NCBI GenBank assembly: GCA_033961575.1
Contig: CM066728.1
Span: forward strand, 30,876,352-30,940,351
Direction: 5' to 3'
Length of the DNA stretch: 64,000 nucleotides
From: Aselliscus stoliczkanus
Lineage: Eukaryota > Chordata > Mammalia > Chiroptera > Hipposideridae
Below the pieces are notes generated by a model that had not been told where the DNA came from, made no database searches, and was given only the letters and a program-made list of their open reading frames with translations. Shown here piece by piece: positions 24,085-35,455 of this stretch; the first letter of the stretch is position 1, and each line of letters opens with the position of its first letter. A program made the position numbers and the translations under genes.

Positions 24085-24255
24085 GAATTAGAAGACCAGA
24101 TTCATAAGGTTCTGGCATAAGTTTTACTGGAAAACTGTGTGGTCTCAGCAAAATCACTTCATTCCTCTGAACCTCATTAATTTCACTTGTAAAAAAAGGT
24201 AATTGGCTAGAAGAAGTTTCAGGCTCTTTCCAACTCAGAGGTTCTATTATTATAA
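24085..24255 (+). repeat. MIR SINE, diverged
   Basis: Shows GTGTGGTCTCAGCAAAATCAC, CTCTGAACCTCATTAATTTC, ACTTGTAAAAAAAGG and the 3' CTTTCCAACTCAGAGGTTCT block in MIR order. Confidence 0.75.
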
Positions 24256-25208
24256 GAATAACCTGTATAGGCAGACTCCCTTTGATCCTTTTTCTCTTTG
24301 GTAATAATTGTAATAGATTACAGCGTCATCTAGGGAAAGGCACTAAGTTTTCAATTGCTTTTTCTTTTTCACCTAACGAGTAGATGTGGTTAAAATAGGT
24401 TTATATTGGCTCATGTTCTAGGCTTAATGCTAGAAACATTTTTATATTGGTTTAAGCTGGTTCAGGCAGGCATATTTAAGAGCAATGATGCAAAATGGCC
24501 ATTTAGAGGAACATTTAAATCAAGCAATTATAAGATATTTATATTCATTTAAGAAACATTTTGCCAAGTAGCTTTTCTTTTCATATTGTTTCAGTGGCTG
24601 ACCAACTATTAATCAATCTCTCCATCTCCATGTGTGGTAAAAGTCAAATGGATTCTGTCATCAGCTGAGCCATCTGTCTCCTCCTACTGTTCTGCTATTT
24701 TTCTTTTTATTTTTGAAACTGTTCAACTGAAATTAGAAATGGAGGAGGAGGAGGAGGAGGTAATCAGTGAGTATAAGAATAACAGAATTTCATATGCTTT
24801 GATTATTTTTTAATACCCAAGCAATCTGAGGTATAAATAGCATTTCAGAAAGGTTTGTATTCATTCAAGAGATTCTTATAAATTTTTCTGGGGAAAAATT
24901 AGCTATTCTCATATGGTACAGATGCAATAAAATGTGTTTGCTTTAAGTTGAGCATAATATTGCTAAGCCCTGTGTATTAAGAGAGATGAATTCTCTTAAC
25001 CAAAGCAAAAGGAAGTCACATATCTGTGCCTCTTGTATTCACTGTTCTGGGAAGAGAGTGCCCAAGGCTCTCATCTTGAGAGAGTCAAGGGTTCCATTTA
25101 TAAAGCACTGAAAACACTTCCTACGATTGTCCTGGGCATCTATCATAAGCTGACTTCTTATTTCTTATGTCTTCATCGGGAGTTAATGTGCTGAACTTAG
25201 ATGTTTAA
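24256..25208. other. Unassigned DNA with short (GGA)n
   Basis: Contains a 20-bp GGA repeat at about 24741-24760. No other feature supported. Confidence 0.4.
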
Positions 25209-25209
25209 A

Positions 25210-25222
25210 ACGAAAGAGAGGG

Positions 25223-25292
<70 letters not shown>

Positions 25293-25410
25293 CAAGGAGG
25301 GAGGAGGGGGTAGGGGAGGGAAGGGGAAGGGAGTAGGGAGGGGGAGGCGGAGGGAAGGGGAGCAGAGGAAAAATGAAAAGAGGAGAGGACAGAGCCAAGG
25401 AGAGAAAGCA
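25210..25410. repeat. Polypurine tract: (GA)n followed by G-rich GGA/GGGA block
   Basis: About 60 bp of pure GA dinucleotide (25229-25291) continue into about 110 bp of purine-rich sequence with many GGGG and GGGA runs and few pyrimidines. The mirror-like purine strand can form H-DNA (triplex) and the G runs could form a quadruplex. The frames it opens on both strands are low complexity (Glu-Arg and Ser-Leu repeats). Confidence 0.95.
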
Positions 25411-26359
25411 GAAATGCACCCCAAAATGAAAGGCCTCTAAACCTACCTCCCATATACTACCGTAAGCCTTATTGCAATGCCCTGGGCTGACAGACAGCTT
25501 TGTTAAGTGTACATGCTGTGTGGAGAGTTCTATTTTTCAGACGGTAGCCCATCTCATAACTGGGCTGCACCAATTACTAGGAAACTCATTTTCACACAAG
25601 GTTGAAGTGTTATTTCCTTGCCCTGATGGTCTTCACTACCTGGTACAGTCTGTTTTATTTTCTTCTTGCTGATTTTTCAGCTCTTTGAGGACAAGGAACC
25701 ATCTGCCCTGTCAATATCTTTTTCCCCAGAGTAAACCCAAGCAGTGCCTTTGGTGGGTCCCTATGCTTTCCTAATTCCCTAACCTCCTGATTACTCTTCT
25801 CTAAATGCCCTGAGACTTCCCCAGCTACAATTATATTTTGGAACCTAAAGGAGTTCAAAACTCTGATTTTAGTGTTAGCAGCCTTACAAACTGATCATTT
25901 CTTTTATTGAGATAGACTTTACTATATTAGCATTTAACTTAGGAAAAATTGAAACTTTCTACTTCTATTTTACATAATTGAGTTTTTTTAATTTTACAGT
26001 GAACATACATTTCTTGTGTGATAAGAAAATAATTAAAAAACAAAACAAAAGCAGGGCACTATGTTCCTTCCTCCATAAAAGGCAAAGAGATCTTGGCTTG
26101 GAAATTCTCTTTCCATCTTATCTGACTTAATGGGCGCTTAAGATAGATTTATTTTGACATCTTCCTGATTGATAGGAACAAATCTTGCTATATCTGGGAG
26201 GTTTAGGCTCAGAGGCTATCATTTCCTAAACCGCACTTGGTATATTTGCTAGTGACTATTATGAGAAGTCCTTTTTCTGATTCTTTAAAAAAAAAATACA
26301 ACAAATTTTCAGGCACAGAGACTTCAGATTAGTTGGTATGAAACTTTGCAAGAATAAAC
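25411..26359. other. Unassigned DNA
   Basis: No gene or recognisable transposon. Slightly GC-richer than its surroundings near 25470-25860. Confidence 0.4.
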
Positions 26360-26361
26360 TA

Positions 26362-26517
26362 CAGTAAAACCTTGGATTGCAAGTAACTTGGCTTGTGAAT
26401 GTTTCGCAAGACAAGCAAACGTTTCTAAAATATTTTAACTTGGTAAACGAGTGATGTCTTGCAATATGAGTAGTTTGCTTCTGGAATTAATTATACTCGC
26501 AAACCAAGGTATTACTG
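26362..26517. mobile_element. TA-flanked MITE, copy 2
   Basis: A 156-bp homologue of the element at 22219-22363, bounded by TA at 26360-26361 and 26518-26519. The left end is CAGTAAAACCTTGGATTGCA and the right end read inward is CAGTAATACCTTGGTTTGCG. This copy keeps better inverted repeats and is the better reference for the family. Confidence 0.88.
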
Positions 26518-27795
26518 TATCTTCTTCTATGAAAAACAAAAACTGGTCTCAAAGATTTAAACACCATTCTGAACATTGGAAGCACTCTAAATCTTCAAGG
26601 AAAAAATGTGCCAGGAACAGAGGCTGACTCCTTGAAGAAGGCCATCAGTAGGTATGTCACACCTCAAAGCACAACTATGTCTTTTTCAGCATTGGGTTCC
26701 CTGGGCCCAGCCCAGTGCCTGACCCGTGATAGGTGGTGGGGTCTAAAAGCACCCAGTGGTAAAAGTCAGATGGTATTACTGGACATTATACAGCTTAGGG
26801 GCAGCAGCTGGTAGCTTAGGGACAGCAGCTGGTAGCTGTTGTTTCTCTTAATTTCTGCCTTTGGTAATACCCACAGCCTGGGTTAGAAAAGGACGTCAGT
26901 AATTCTGGATAACTTTTTCTTGTTATTTAATTACAAAATAGAGAACAACTTGTATCTGCCTTGCTTTATATATTACACATAGTAAAAGAGCAGCTGTCCA
27001 TGCTGCTGACCTATGAACCCATTTTTCAGATAACAGAGACCTTGGAAATGTTTCTGAAATTCCCCCCTGGTTTAGAAAACCTGGGACAGGAGGAGATTAG
27101 AAAATGTTATCATTTAATTAGACCTCCAGCGGTTCAGATGCAATTGGGTTGATCTGCACCTACTTGGAGTGGTACGTGTGTAAAGTGAATAGAATCTAAA
27201 CTTTTGCTTAAGAGAGGCAGTGACATTCCTGACAGCTCCAATGTCCAGGAAATCTTTCAGGAGGGTCCCTGGAGTGATGAACTGCTGTAGATGCACTTAA
27301 AGAAATTGGAAGCTGAAGATTGTATTTGTCCCAGAATTTCAACTTACATCTATTTTTAAACATTGCAGCTCAAGAGAGATAATGCAATACTATAAGCTAC
27401 ATATAATTGTTACACAATTAGAATCTATTCAAATGTTTCTTGAAGGAGTTTATAATTGGAAATTTCAGTAAAGCCATTACTTTATCAATATATGGGGATC
27501 CACAATCATGCCAATATGTTATGTAAGTGTTGGAAAGAAAGAAAAAAAGATTTAATTTAGGTTATGTATATAACTTACACCCCAATTTTGTAAAACCTAA
27601 AGATAGAGACATAATTGTGTATCACAGTAATATTTAGAAAATTACAGTGAGTCATTCAACATGCATTGAATGACTACTATGTACAAACAGTAAAGGTATT
27701 TAATGAACTTTTAATATTTAAGATAAAACTATCAGGTGCTTTACTTTTCACTGCTATTTATTTAATGATTCATACACTCTTGCACTGTAATATAT
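26518..27795. other. Unassigned DNA with a 21-bp tandem duplication
   Basis: At 26792-26833 a 21-bp unit (AGCTTAGGGGCAGCAGCTGGT) is repeated twice with one mismatch. Otherwise no gene or transposon recognised; a short MIR-like phrase GCCCAGTGCCTGACCCGTGA is near 26710. Confidence 0.4.
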
Positions 27796-27810
27796 CACTT
27801 AATACTTCTT

Positions 27811-28314
27811 ATTTTTTTATTTATATATTTTTTTAATTAGCTTCAGGTGTACAACAAAGTACAATAGTTATACTTTTTACCCCTCAAAGTGACAACCCCC
27901 CTCCCCCAATTCTCCCCCCACTCCTCCCCCCCATATTATACTATCTATTACAATTCCTTTGACTCCCTTCCACCGTATAATCCACATCCCATGACTATCT
28001 ATATATTCAATTACAGTTGGCATACAATATTATACAACATCAGTTTCAGGTATACAGTGCAGTGATCAAGCCTCTACTCCATCCATGAAGTGGTCTCCTA
28101 ACAAAACATGTGACCATCTGACACCCCACAAAATTTTAACATTATATTTTCCGACCTGTCTTTCATATCCCTGTGACAATACTGTAGTTACCTATTTATG
28201 CTGTCTAATCCTATCCCCTTCTCCCTCATCCCCACCCCCTCCCAACTAGCAATCCTGTTTTTCCTCTATATCTATCAGACTGTTTCTGTTTCTTTTGCTC
28301 ATTCATTCAGTTTT
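27811..28314 (-). mobile_element. L1 3' UTR with poly(A) tail
   Basis: On the plus strand it starts with a T-rich tract (27811-27834, the poly(A) tail), then CTTCAGGTGTACAACAAAGT near 27841 and a second related module, TTTCAGGTATACAGTGCAGT, near 28042. Each module contains a C-rich block. This duplicated-module layout recurs in the other two young L1 3' ends of the window. Confidence 0.85.
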
Positions 28315-31300
28315 TCAAATTCCACATGTAAGTGAGATCATATGGTATTTGTCTTTCTCCGACTAACTTATTTCACTCAACGTAATAGTCTCTAGGTCCA
28401 TCCATATCGTTCTAAATGGGACAATTTCATTCTTTATAGCAGAGTAATACTCCATTATATAAATGTACCACAGTTTCTTAATCCAGTCATCTACCGATGG
28501 GCATTTCAGTTGTTTCCATGTCTTGGCTATTGTAAATAGCACTGCAATAAACATAGGGGTGCATATATTTTTTTCGAATTATCGTCTTGGATTCCTCTGG
28601 GTAGATTCCCAAGAGTGGAATTGCTGGGTCAAAAGATAGTTCCATTTCCACTGTTTTGAGATACCTCCATACTGATTTCCATAATGGCTGCACCAATTTG
28701 CAGTCCCACCAACAGTGCACCAGGGTTCCCTTTTCTCCACACCCTCACCAGCACTTGTTGTCTGTTGATTTGTTGATGATAGACATTCTGACTGGAGTGA
28801 GGTGATATCTCATTGTGGTTTTTATTTGCATTTCTCTGATGATTAGTGAGGTTGACCATTTTTTCATATGCCTGTTGGCCATCTGTATGTCCTCTTTAGA
28901 GAAATGCCTCCTCATATCCTCTGCCCATTTTTTAACTGGGTTGTTTGTTTTTTTGGTGTTGAATTGCATGAGTGTTTTATAAATTTTATATATCAACCCC
29001 TTAGCAGACATATCGTTGGCAAATATCTTCTCCCATTCAGTAGGCTGCCTTTTTGTTTTATTGATGATTTCCTTTTCTGTGAAAAAACTTTTAAGTTTGA
29101 TGTAATCCCATATGTTCATTTTTTTCTTTTTTTTCCCTTACCTGAGGGGATATATCAGTAAAAATATTAATCAGGGTAATGTCTGCAAACTTACTCCCTA
29201 TATTTTCTTCTAGGAGTTTTATAGTTTCAGGTCTTACATTTAAGTCTTTAATCCATTTTGAGTTTGTTCTCATATATGGTTTAAGTAGGTGGTCTATTTT
29301 CATTTTTTTGCACATGTCAGTCCAATTTTCCTAGCACCATTTATTAAGTAGACTATCTTTACTCCAGTGTAAAGTCTTGCTTCCATTGTCAAAGATTAAA
29401 TGACCTTATATAGATGGGTTTATTCCTGGACTCTCTATTCTATTCCATTGGTCTATATGTCTGTTTTTATGCTAGTACCATACTGTTTTGATTACTGTAG
29501 ACTTGTAGTATGTTTTGATGTCAGGTAGTGTGATGCCTCCCATTTTGTTCTTATTTCTCAACATTGCCGTAGCTAGTCGGGGTCTTTTGTGGCTCCATAT
29601 AAATTTTAGGATTCTATGTTCTATTTCTGAGAAAAATGTTCTTGGTAGTTTGATTGGAATTGCATTGAATCTATATGTTGCTTTAGGTAGTATTGACATT
29701 TTAACAATATTAATTCTTCCTATCCATGAGCATGGTATGTATTTCCACTTATTTGTATCTTCTTTGATTTCTCTCTTCAGTGTGTCAGAATTTTCTGAGT
29801 ACAGGTCTTTTACTTCATTAGTTAAATTGATTCCTAGATATTTTATTGTTTTTGACACAATTGTAAAAGGGATTGATTTCCTGATTTCTTCTTTTGATAG
29901 TTTATTATTGATGTATAGAAATGCCACTGATTTCTGAATATTAATTTTGTATCCTGCTACCTTACCAAATTCGTGTATCAGTTCTAGCAGCTTTTTGGTG
30001 GAGTCTTTGGGATTCTCTATATATAGTATCATGTCATCTGCATATAATGACAATTGTATTTCCTCTTTTCCAATTTAGATGCTTTTTATTTCATTTTCTT
30101 ATCTGATTGCTGTGGCTAGAACTTCCAGAACTATGTTAAATAGAAGTGGTGAAAGCGGGCAGCCTTGTCTTGTTCCTGATCTTAAGGGGAAAGCTTTCAG
30201 CCTTTCCCCATTGAGTATGATATTTGCTGTGGGCTTATTATATATGGCCTTTATTATGTTGAGATATGATCCCACTATTCCCACTTTGCTAAGAGTCTTT
30301 ATCATAAATGGCTGCTGGATTTTGTCAAATGCCTTTTCTGCATCTATTGATATGATCATATGATTTTTATTTTTCATTTTGTTAATGTGATGTATTATGT
30401 TAATTGATTTGTGGATATTGAACGGGCCTTACATACCAGGAATGAATCCCACTTGATCGTGGTGTATGACCTTTTAACGAGATGCTGAATTCGGTTTGCT
30501 AGTATTTTGTTGAGAATTTTTGCATCTATGTTCATTAGGGATATTGGCCTATAGTTTTACTTTTTTGTAATTTCTTTGTCTGACTTAGGAATCAGGGTGA
30601 TAGTGGCTTCATAGAAAGAGTTTGGGAGCCTTCCCTCCTTCTGTATTTTTTGGAATAGTTTGAGGAGAATAGGTACTAATTCTTTTTTGAATGTTTTGTA
30701 AAATTCACCTGTGTAGCCATCTGGTCCAGGGCCTTTGTTTGTTGGAAGATTGTTGATTACTGATTCAATTTCTTTGGCAGTAATTAGTCTGTTCAGAGTT
30801 TCTGTTTCTTTTTGGTTCAGACTTAGTAGATTGTATGCTTCTAGAAATTTATCCATTTCTTCCAGATTGTCTAATTTGTTAGCATATTGTTGCTCATAGT
30901 ATTTTATTAAAATTTTCTGTATTTCTGTGGTATCTGTGGTCACTTCTCCTCTTTCATTTCTGATTTTATTAATTTGGGTCCTCTCTCTCTTTTTCTTGGT
31001 TCGTCGTGCTAAGGGTTTGTCGATTTTCTTTATCTTTTCAAAAAAACCAACTCTTGGTTTCATTGATCTTTTGTATTGTTTTTTTGTTCTCTATTTCATT
31101 TATTTCTGCTCTGGTCTTTATTATTTCCTTCCTTATGCTCCCTTTAGGCTTGTTTTGCTGTTGTTGTTTTTTCGAGTTCCCTCAGGTGTAAAGAGTCTGT
31201 TGATTTGAGATTTTTCTTCCTTCTTTAGGTAGGCCTGCACTGCTATGAACTTCCCTCTTAGGACTGCTTTCACTGCATCCTAGAGATTTTGGGTCGTGGT

Positions 31301-32140
31301 GTTTTCATTTTTGTTTGTCTCGAGGTATCTTTTGATTTCCTTCTTGATCTCGTTTTTGACCCATTCACTATTTAGTAGCATGTTATTTAGCCTCCATGTA
31401 TTTGTAAGCTTTCCAGATTTTTTCTTATAATTGATTTCTAGTTTCATAGCATTGTGGTCAGAGAAGACAGTTGATATGATTTCAATCTTCTTAAATTTGT
31501 TGAGACTTGTTTTGTGGCCTAACATGTGGTCTATCTTGGAGAATGTTCCATGGGCACTTGAGAAGAATGTATATTCTGTAGCTTTGGGGTCAAATGCTCT
31601 AAAAATATCAATTAAATCCAGCTGGTCTAAAGTGTCATTGAAGGCCACTATGTCCGTATTGATTTTCTGTCTGGAGGATCTGTCCATTGGTGACAACAGG
31701 GTGTTGAAGTCCCCTACTATGATTGTGTTACTGTTGATCTCTGCCTTTATGTCTGTCAGAATCTGTTTGATATATTTAGGAGCTCCTATATTGGGTGCAT
31801 AGATGTTTACTAGGGTTATGTCCTCGTGTTGAATTGATCCCTTTATTATTATGTAGTGCCCTTCTTTGAGTTTTATTGTAGTCTTCATTTTAAAGTCTAT
31901 TTTGTCTGAAATAAGTATTGCTACTCCAGCTTTTTTCTCATTTCCATTTGCATGAAATATCTTATTCCATCCCTTTACTTTCAGTATGTGTGTGTCTTTT
32001 GATCTGAGATGAGTCTCTTGTAGACAGCATATGCATGGGTCCTGTTTTCTTATCCACTCAGCCACTCTGTGTCTTTTGATTGGAGCATTTAGCCCATTCA
32101 CATTGAAAGTAATTACTGATAGGTGTATATTTATTGCCAT
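28315..32140 (-). pseudogene. L1 ORF2 (endonuclease-reverse transcriptase), frameshifted
   Basis: Would encode the L1 ORF2 protein, which nicks target DNA and reverse-transcribes L1 RNA. The start is the Met at 32140, giving an uninterrupted 286-codon endonuclease segment (to 31280). It shows [31 protein letters not shown] and [10 protein letters not shown], so the apurinic-endonuclease-like catalytic residues appear intact. The RT follows in other frames: [14 protein letters not shown] (about 30700), [11 protein letters not shown] and [14 protein letters not shown] (30099-30377), and the YADDM catalytic motif in [13 protein letters not shown] (near 30050). Cysteine-domain and C-terminal pieces lie at 28363-29315. 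At least four frame changes or stops make it non-coding. I place the natural stop near 28315, after CGI; upstream stops truncate it in practice. Confidence 0.93.
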
Positions 32141-32196
32141 TTTGTTATTTGTATTTCTTGTCTTCCTGGGTTAGCTTATTTTCCCCTTTCTTCTGT

Positions 32197-33043
32197 TTAA
32201 AAAGGTTCATTTAACATTTCCTGCAATGCTGGCTTGGTGGTAATGAACTCCTTAAGCTTATTCTTTTCTGAGAAGCTCTTTATCTCTCCTTCAATTGTAG
32301 GTGATAGCCATGCTGGGTAGAGCAACCTTGGTTGTAGACCGTTATTTTGTGTCACTTTGAATATCTCCTGCCATTCCCTTCTGGCCTGCAGAGTTTCTGA
32401 AGAAAAGTCTGCTATTAGTCTTATAGGAGTTCCTTTGTATGTAACCTGCTGTCTTTCTCTTGCTGCTTTTAGGATTCTGTCTCTGTCTTTAACCTTTGCC
32501 ATTTTAACTATGATGTGTCTTGGTGTGGGCCTGTTTGGATTCAGCCTGTTTGGAACTCTCTGTACATCCTGGGCTTGTATGTCAATTTCCTTCCCCATGG
32601 TAGGGAAGTTTTCCGTCATTATTTCTTTAAATACATTCTCAATCCCTTTCTTCTTCTCCTCTCCTTCTGGTATTCCTATGATGCACTTGTTATTGTGTTT
32701 CATGTTGTCCCAGAGGTCTCTTAAACTATTTTCATTCTTTTTTTTGTCTTTTCGTTGTTCCAGCTGGGTGATTTCTGCTATTTTGTCTTCCAAATTGCTG
32801 ATCCGCTCCTCTACTTCATCTACTCTACTGGTGATTCCTTCGATTGTTCTTCATTTCAGTAATTGTATTCTTTAGTTCTAACAGGTTGTATTTTATGGTT
32901 TCCCTATCCTTCTTTATGTCCTCGCTAAGTTCCTTAAACATTCTTATCATTAATGTTCTAAACTCTGTCTCTGAAAATTTGGATACCTCTGTTTCATTTA
33001 GTTTTATTTCTAGAGTTTTCTTCTGATCTTTTACTTGGGACAT
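32197..33043 (-). pseudogene. L1 ORF1 (RNA-binding chaperone), frameshifted
   Basis: Would encode the ORF1 protein, a trimeric nucleic-acid chaperone that coats L1 RNA. An N-terminal part with coiled-coil character (SETEFRTLMIRMFKELSEDI, rich in Lys/Glu) lies in one frame (33043 to about 32825). The central and C-terminal part lies in another (32793-32197), with RRM-like and CTD signatures such as PTPRHIIVKMAKVKDRDRIL and YKGTPIRLIADFSSETLQAR. The frame changes at about 32795-32825. Start chosen at MSQVKDQKK; an upstream in-frame Met exists. The 56-bp gap to ORF2 is normal for L1. Confidence 0.93.
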
Positions 33044-34141
33044 GTTTCTTTGTTTTTTCATTCTGGCTGTCGTTCTGTGAATGCTTTGATGTATTAGATA
33101 GATCACCTGGAAAGAAGAGAAAAGAAAAAAAAAGAAAAAAAAGTAGAGGTGGGGGGCTCCCTGTTCTCTTTAATCTGCAGACCACTTGCTCAGGGTTGCA
33201 GTGAGCCTTCCACAATTAGCTGCTGTGTGCTCTGGAGCCGTGCTCACTACAAAAAAAAAATCTTCACAGGTTGTTGCAGGTTGTCTGCTACTGAGTCTCA
33301 GTGAACAGACTGATGCAGCTGGAGAGCACCTGCCCTTTGTTTCCCTGGCAACGCAGCACAAACGGGGCGGAGGGTGGGGATTCAAGGCGGCTTGCACACT
33401 CCTGTGTCTCAGTGAGCAGCCTGATGGAGCCAGAGGGCACCCGCCCAGTGTTTCCTTGGAAACATAGCACAAGCGGCGCAGAGGGTGGAATCCAATGCCG
33501 CATGTGCACGCGCGCACACACTCCTGCGCCAAGTTCACCAGACCAATGGGATCCCAGATCTGACCCTGAGAAAATGGAAGCCTCCTGTACAACTCTCATG
33601 TGCAAGCTCCGCACCAGTGGAACAATAGTCCCAAAACCTCCAGCTTCTGCACCAAAGGTGCTCAGTTCAGTCCCTCCCCACAGGCTCCTGGGCCCGGCTC
33701 ATGCAGCTACTCCCTCCGACAAGAACCAGGTGAGTGTTCACCATCAAGCGAACCCGTGCGCTGGCCCCACTGGTTCTCCAGCTGCCCCCAGCCTCACCGA
33801 GCCGAGCAAAGAGAGTCCTCACTAGTTTCTACTGCCCACTATCATGGAACTCCTCTTCCTGACAAAGCAACTCTGGGCTAATGAGCTCAGTGTGGGGCCG
33901 GAGTGTCTCTTCCCCAACCAGAGAAGCCTCCCCACACAGCTGGGGTGTCCCTCATGGGACTCGTCCTCTCTCATCTCTGCCCCTCCTGCCAGACTTGACA
34001 TGACCTCCTCTTTAGGTCCTTCATTTAATGTTCAGGGGACTTCCGAGGTCAAATGATGCATAAATTATTTGTAATTTTGATGTGATCCTGGGAGGCAGTT
34101 CGGAGAGCATCCGTCTATTCCGCCATCTTACCGGAACTCTC
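33044..34141 (-). promoter_or_regulatory. L1 5' UTR / internal promoter region with 111-bp monomers
   Basis: GC-rich and CpG-containing, in contrast to its AT-rich setting. L1 5' UTRs carry the internal RNA polymerase II promoter. Two tandem units 111 bp apart start at GTCTCAGTGAACAG (33295) and GTCTCAGTGAGCAG (33406), each followed by a conserved TTTCC(C/T)TGG and AGCACAA block. A (A)10 run is at 33251-33260 and an A-rich tract at 33119-33142. Confidence 0.8.
33301..33825 (+). other. Antisense 174-codon open frame in L1 5' UTR
   Basis: An uninterrupted plus-strand frame antisense to the L1 5' UTR. It contains an in-frame internal repeat with matching FPWQRSTNGAEGG and FPWKHSTSGAEGG segments, then a proline/serine-rich tail. 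In primates a different antisense L1 5' UTR frame (ORF0) is translated; homology to that is not claimed. It may be open by chance because the sequence is GC-rich and its monomer length is a multiple of three. No signal peptide or domain is seen. Confidence 0.4.
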
Positions 34142-34156
34142 CACTTAATACTTCTT

Positions 34157-35140
34157 CATTGAACTCACAATAATATCTATTGTGTTAAATCATTCCTTCT
34201 GAGCAAGTTCTGCATTCATTACATGATTGTTTATTGTTAATATCTTTCCAAGTCCCTGCAATCTATTAGGTATGAGGTAAACTGTATTGAAGGAATAAAC
34301 CTATGAATGAATGGTCCTTCATTTACTATTTTATACCACAGTAGGCCATATAATTCTGCAGGGGATCTGGAAAACCAGAGCAAGTTTGAATATTTGTCAC
34401 CAACATGAATAAACCCAGGTCCACCATGAATAATATGTATTTTAGGAAGATTCTTTAGCCCACCACTTAATAGAAAATTATTTACTTTGTGTTTTTTGGT
34501 CTGATATTTTCATCCAGAGTCATATTTCCTAAATTGATATTATTCAGAATCAACTCCTTTAAAGTATGACATGAATTCCATATTAAGCCCCTCCTCCTAT
34601 ATCTTCTTGGCTTTGTTCCATAAACTACATTTCTATGAGAAACCAAAACATATACTATCATACAAAATGGCATTATTTTTAATTAAGAAAATAAATAGTT
34701 ATTATAGATATATTGACCCAATAACTTTAATCAAGAAGCAACAATAATAACAGTCATTTGCTAAGGACCATATTATAGTGGTCCCAAACTAAAAAAATGC
34801 AAAAGAAAGAAAACACAAGGATTTCCCTGTTATTTTCTACGTCTAACAGCTATGTATATTTGCATATTACTATTCTGAGACAGGAACGGAAAGGCCGGGA
34901 AAGTGATATAACTTTTGTTCACTCTGCAAATATCAGAGAAAAATCTCCTCATGCTTCCAATAGGGGAAGAAAAAGGAAACCATTTTGAAATACACCAGAA
35001 CATTCTGTTCTTAACAAGGTCTGACCTGAAGAGAAACTATTGATCAGAGCCTAAACTGCTGGGTTTTGTCAAAGTCTAACTGAACTGAAGGAAGGGAAAT
35101 GCCCAACTCCAGCTCCCTCTAGTCAACATATCCCATTTAA
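34157..35140. other. Unassigned AT-rich DNA
   Basis: No gene or recognisable repeat. Confidence 0.4.
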
Positions 35141-35142
35141 AG

Positions 35143-35207
35143 TGTGTGTGGGGGGGGAGTGTGGGGGGGCAGGGGGTGGGAGGGAAGGGTAGTGGGAGAG
35201 GAGGAGG
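35143..35207 (+). repeat. G-run tract with quadruplex potential
   Basis: On the plus strand G runs of 8 (35150-35157), 7 (35163-35169), 5 (35172-35176) and several of 3 (35178-35180, 35182-35184, 35187-35189) are separated by 1-5 bases, after a short TG repeat. This satisfies the usual four-run G-quadruplex pattern many times over. Confidence 0.92.
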
Positions 35208-35455
35208 TAATTGAGAAGCACTCATGAAGTTCACATTCAAGAACACAGGTTTATTAAAAGACTGAGACTTAATCATAGGACAGGATAATCCTTTCCCCTT
35301 CCCCACACTTGACCAATACATTACTGAAGAACTATTTATATTAGTTCCATTTACACAGTACATAATTCCAGTAATCAAGAAAAAACTTGCAAAACATACA
35401 AACATGTAAAACACACAATTTGAAATACAAAGCAAATATCACAACCAGACTCAGA
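35208..35455. other. Unassigned DNA
   Basis: No gene or recognisable repeat. Confidence 0.35.

Larger units (their letters stand above)
27796..34156 (-). mobile_element. Complete LINE-1 element with target-site duplication
   Basis: Full-length antisense L1. The body is about 27811-34141 (6.3 kb). Reading the minus strand, it starts with GAGAGTTCCGGTAAGATGGC at 34141, then a GC-rich 5' UTR (to about 33044), ORF1, a 56-bp spacer, ORF2, a 3' UTR with a duplicated module, and a poly(A) tail. The perfect 15-bp duplication CACTTAATACTTCTT is at 27796-27810 and 34142-34156. Completeness and an exact duplication suggest a recent insertion, though both ORFs carry frameshifts. Confidence 0.97.

Noticed and set aside
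25183..25453. Ser-Leu and Glu-Arg repeat frames
   Set aside because: Translations of the GA polypurine tract on both strands.
31431..31802. Plus-strand 123-codon frame
   Set aside because: Shadow of L1 ORF2 endonuclease on the opposite strand.
32357..32875. Plus-strand 172-codon frame
   Set aside because: Antisense shadow of L1 ORF1.
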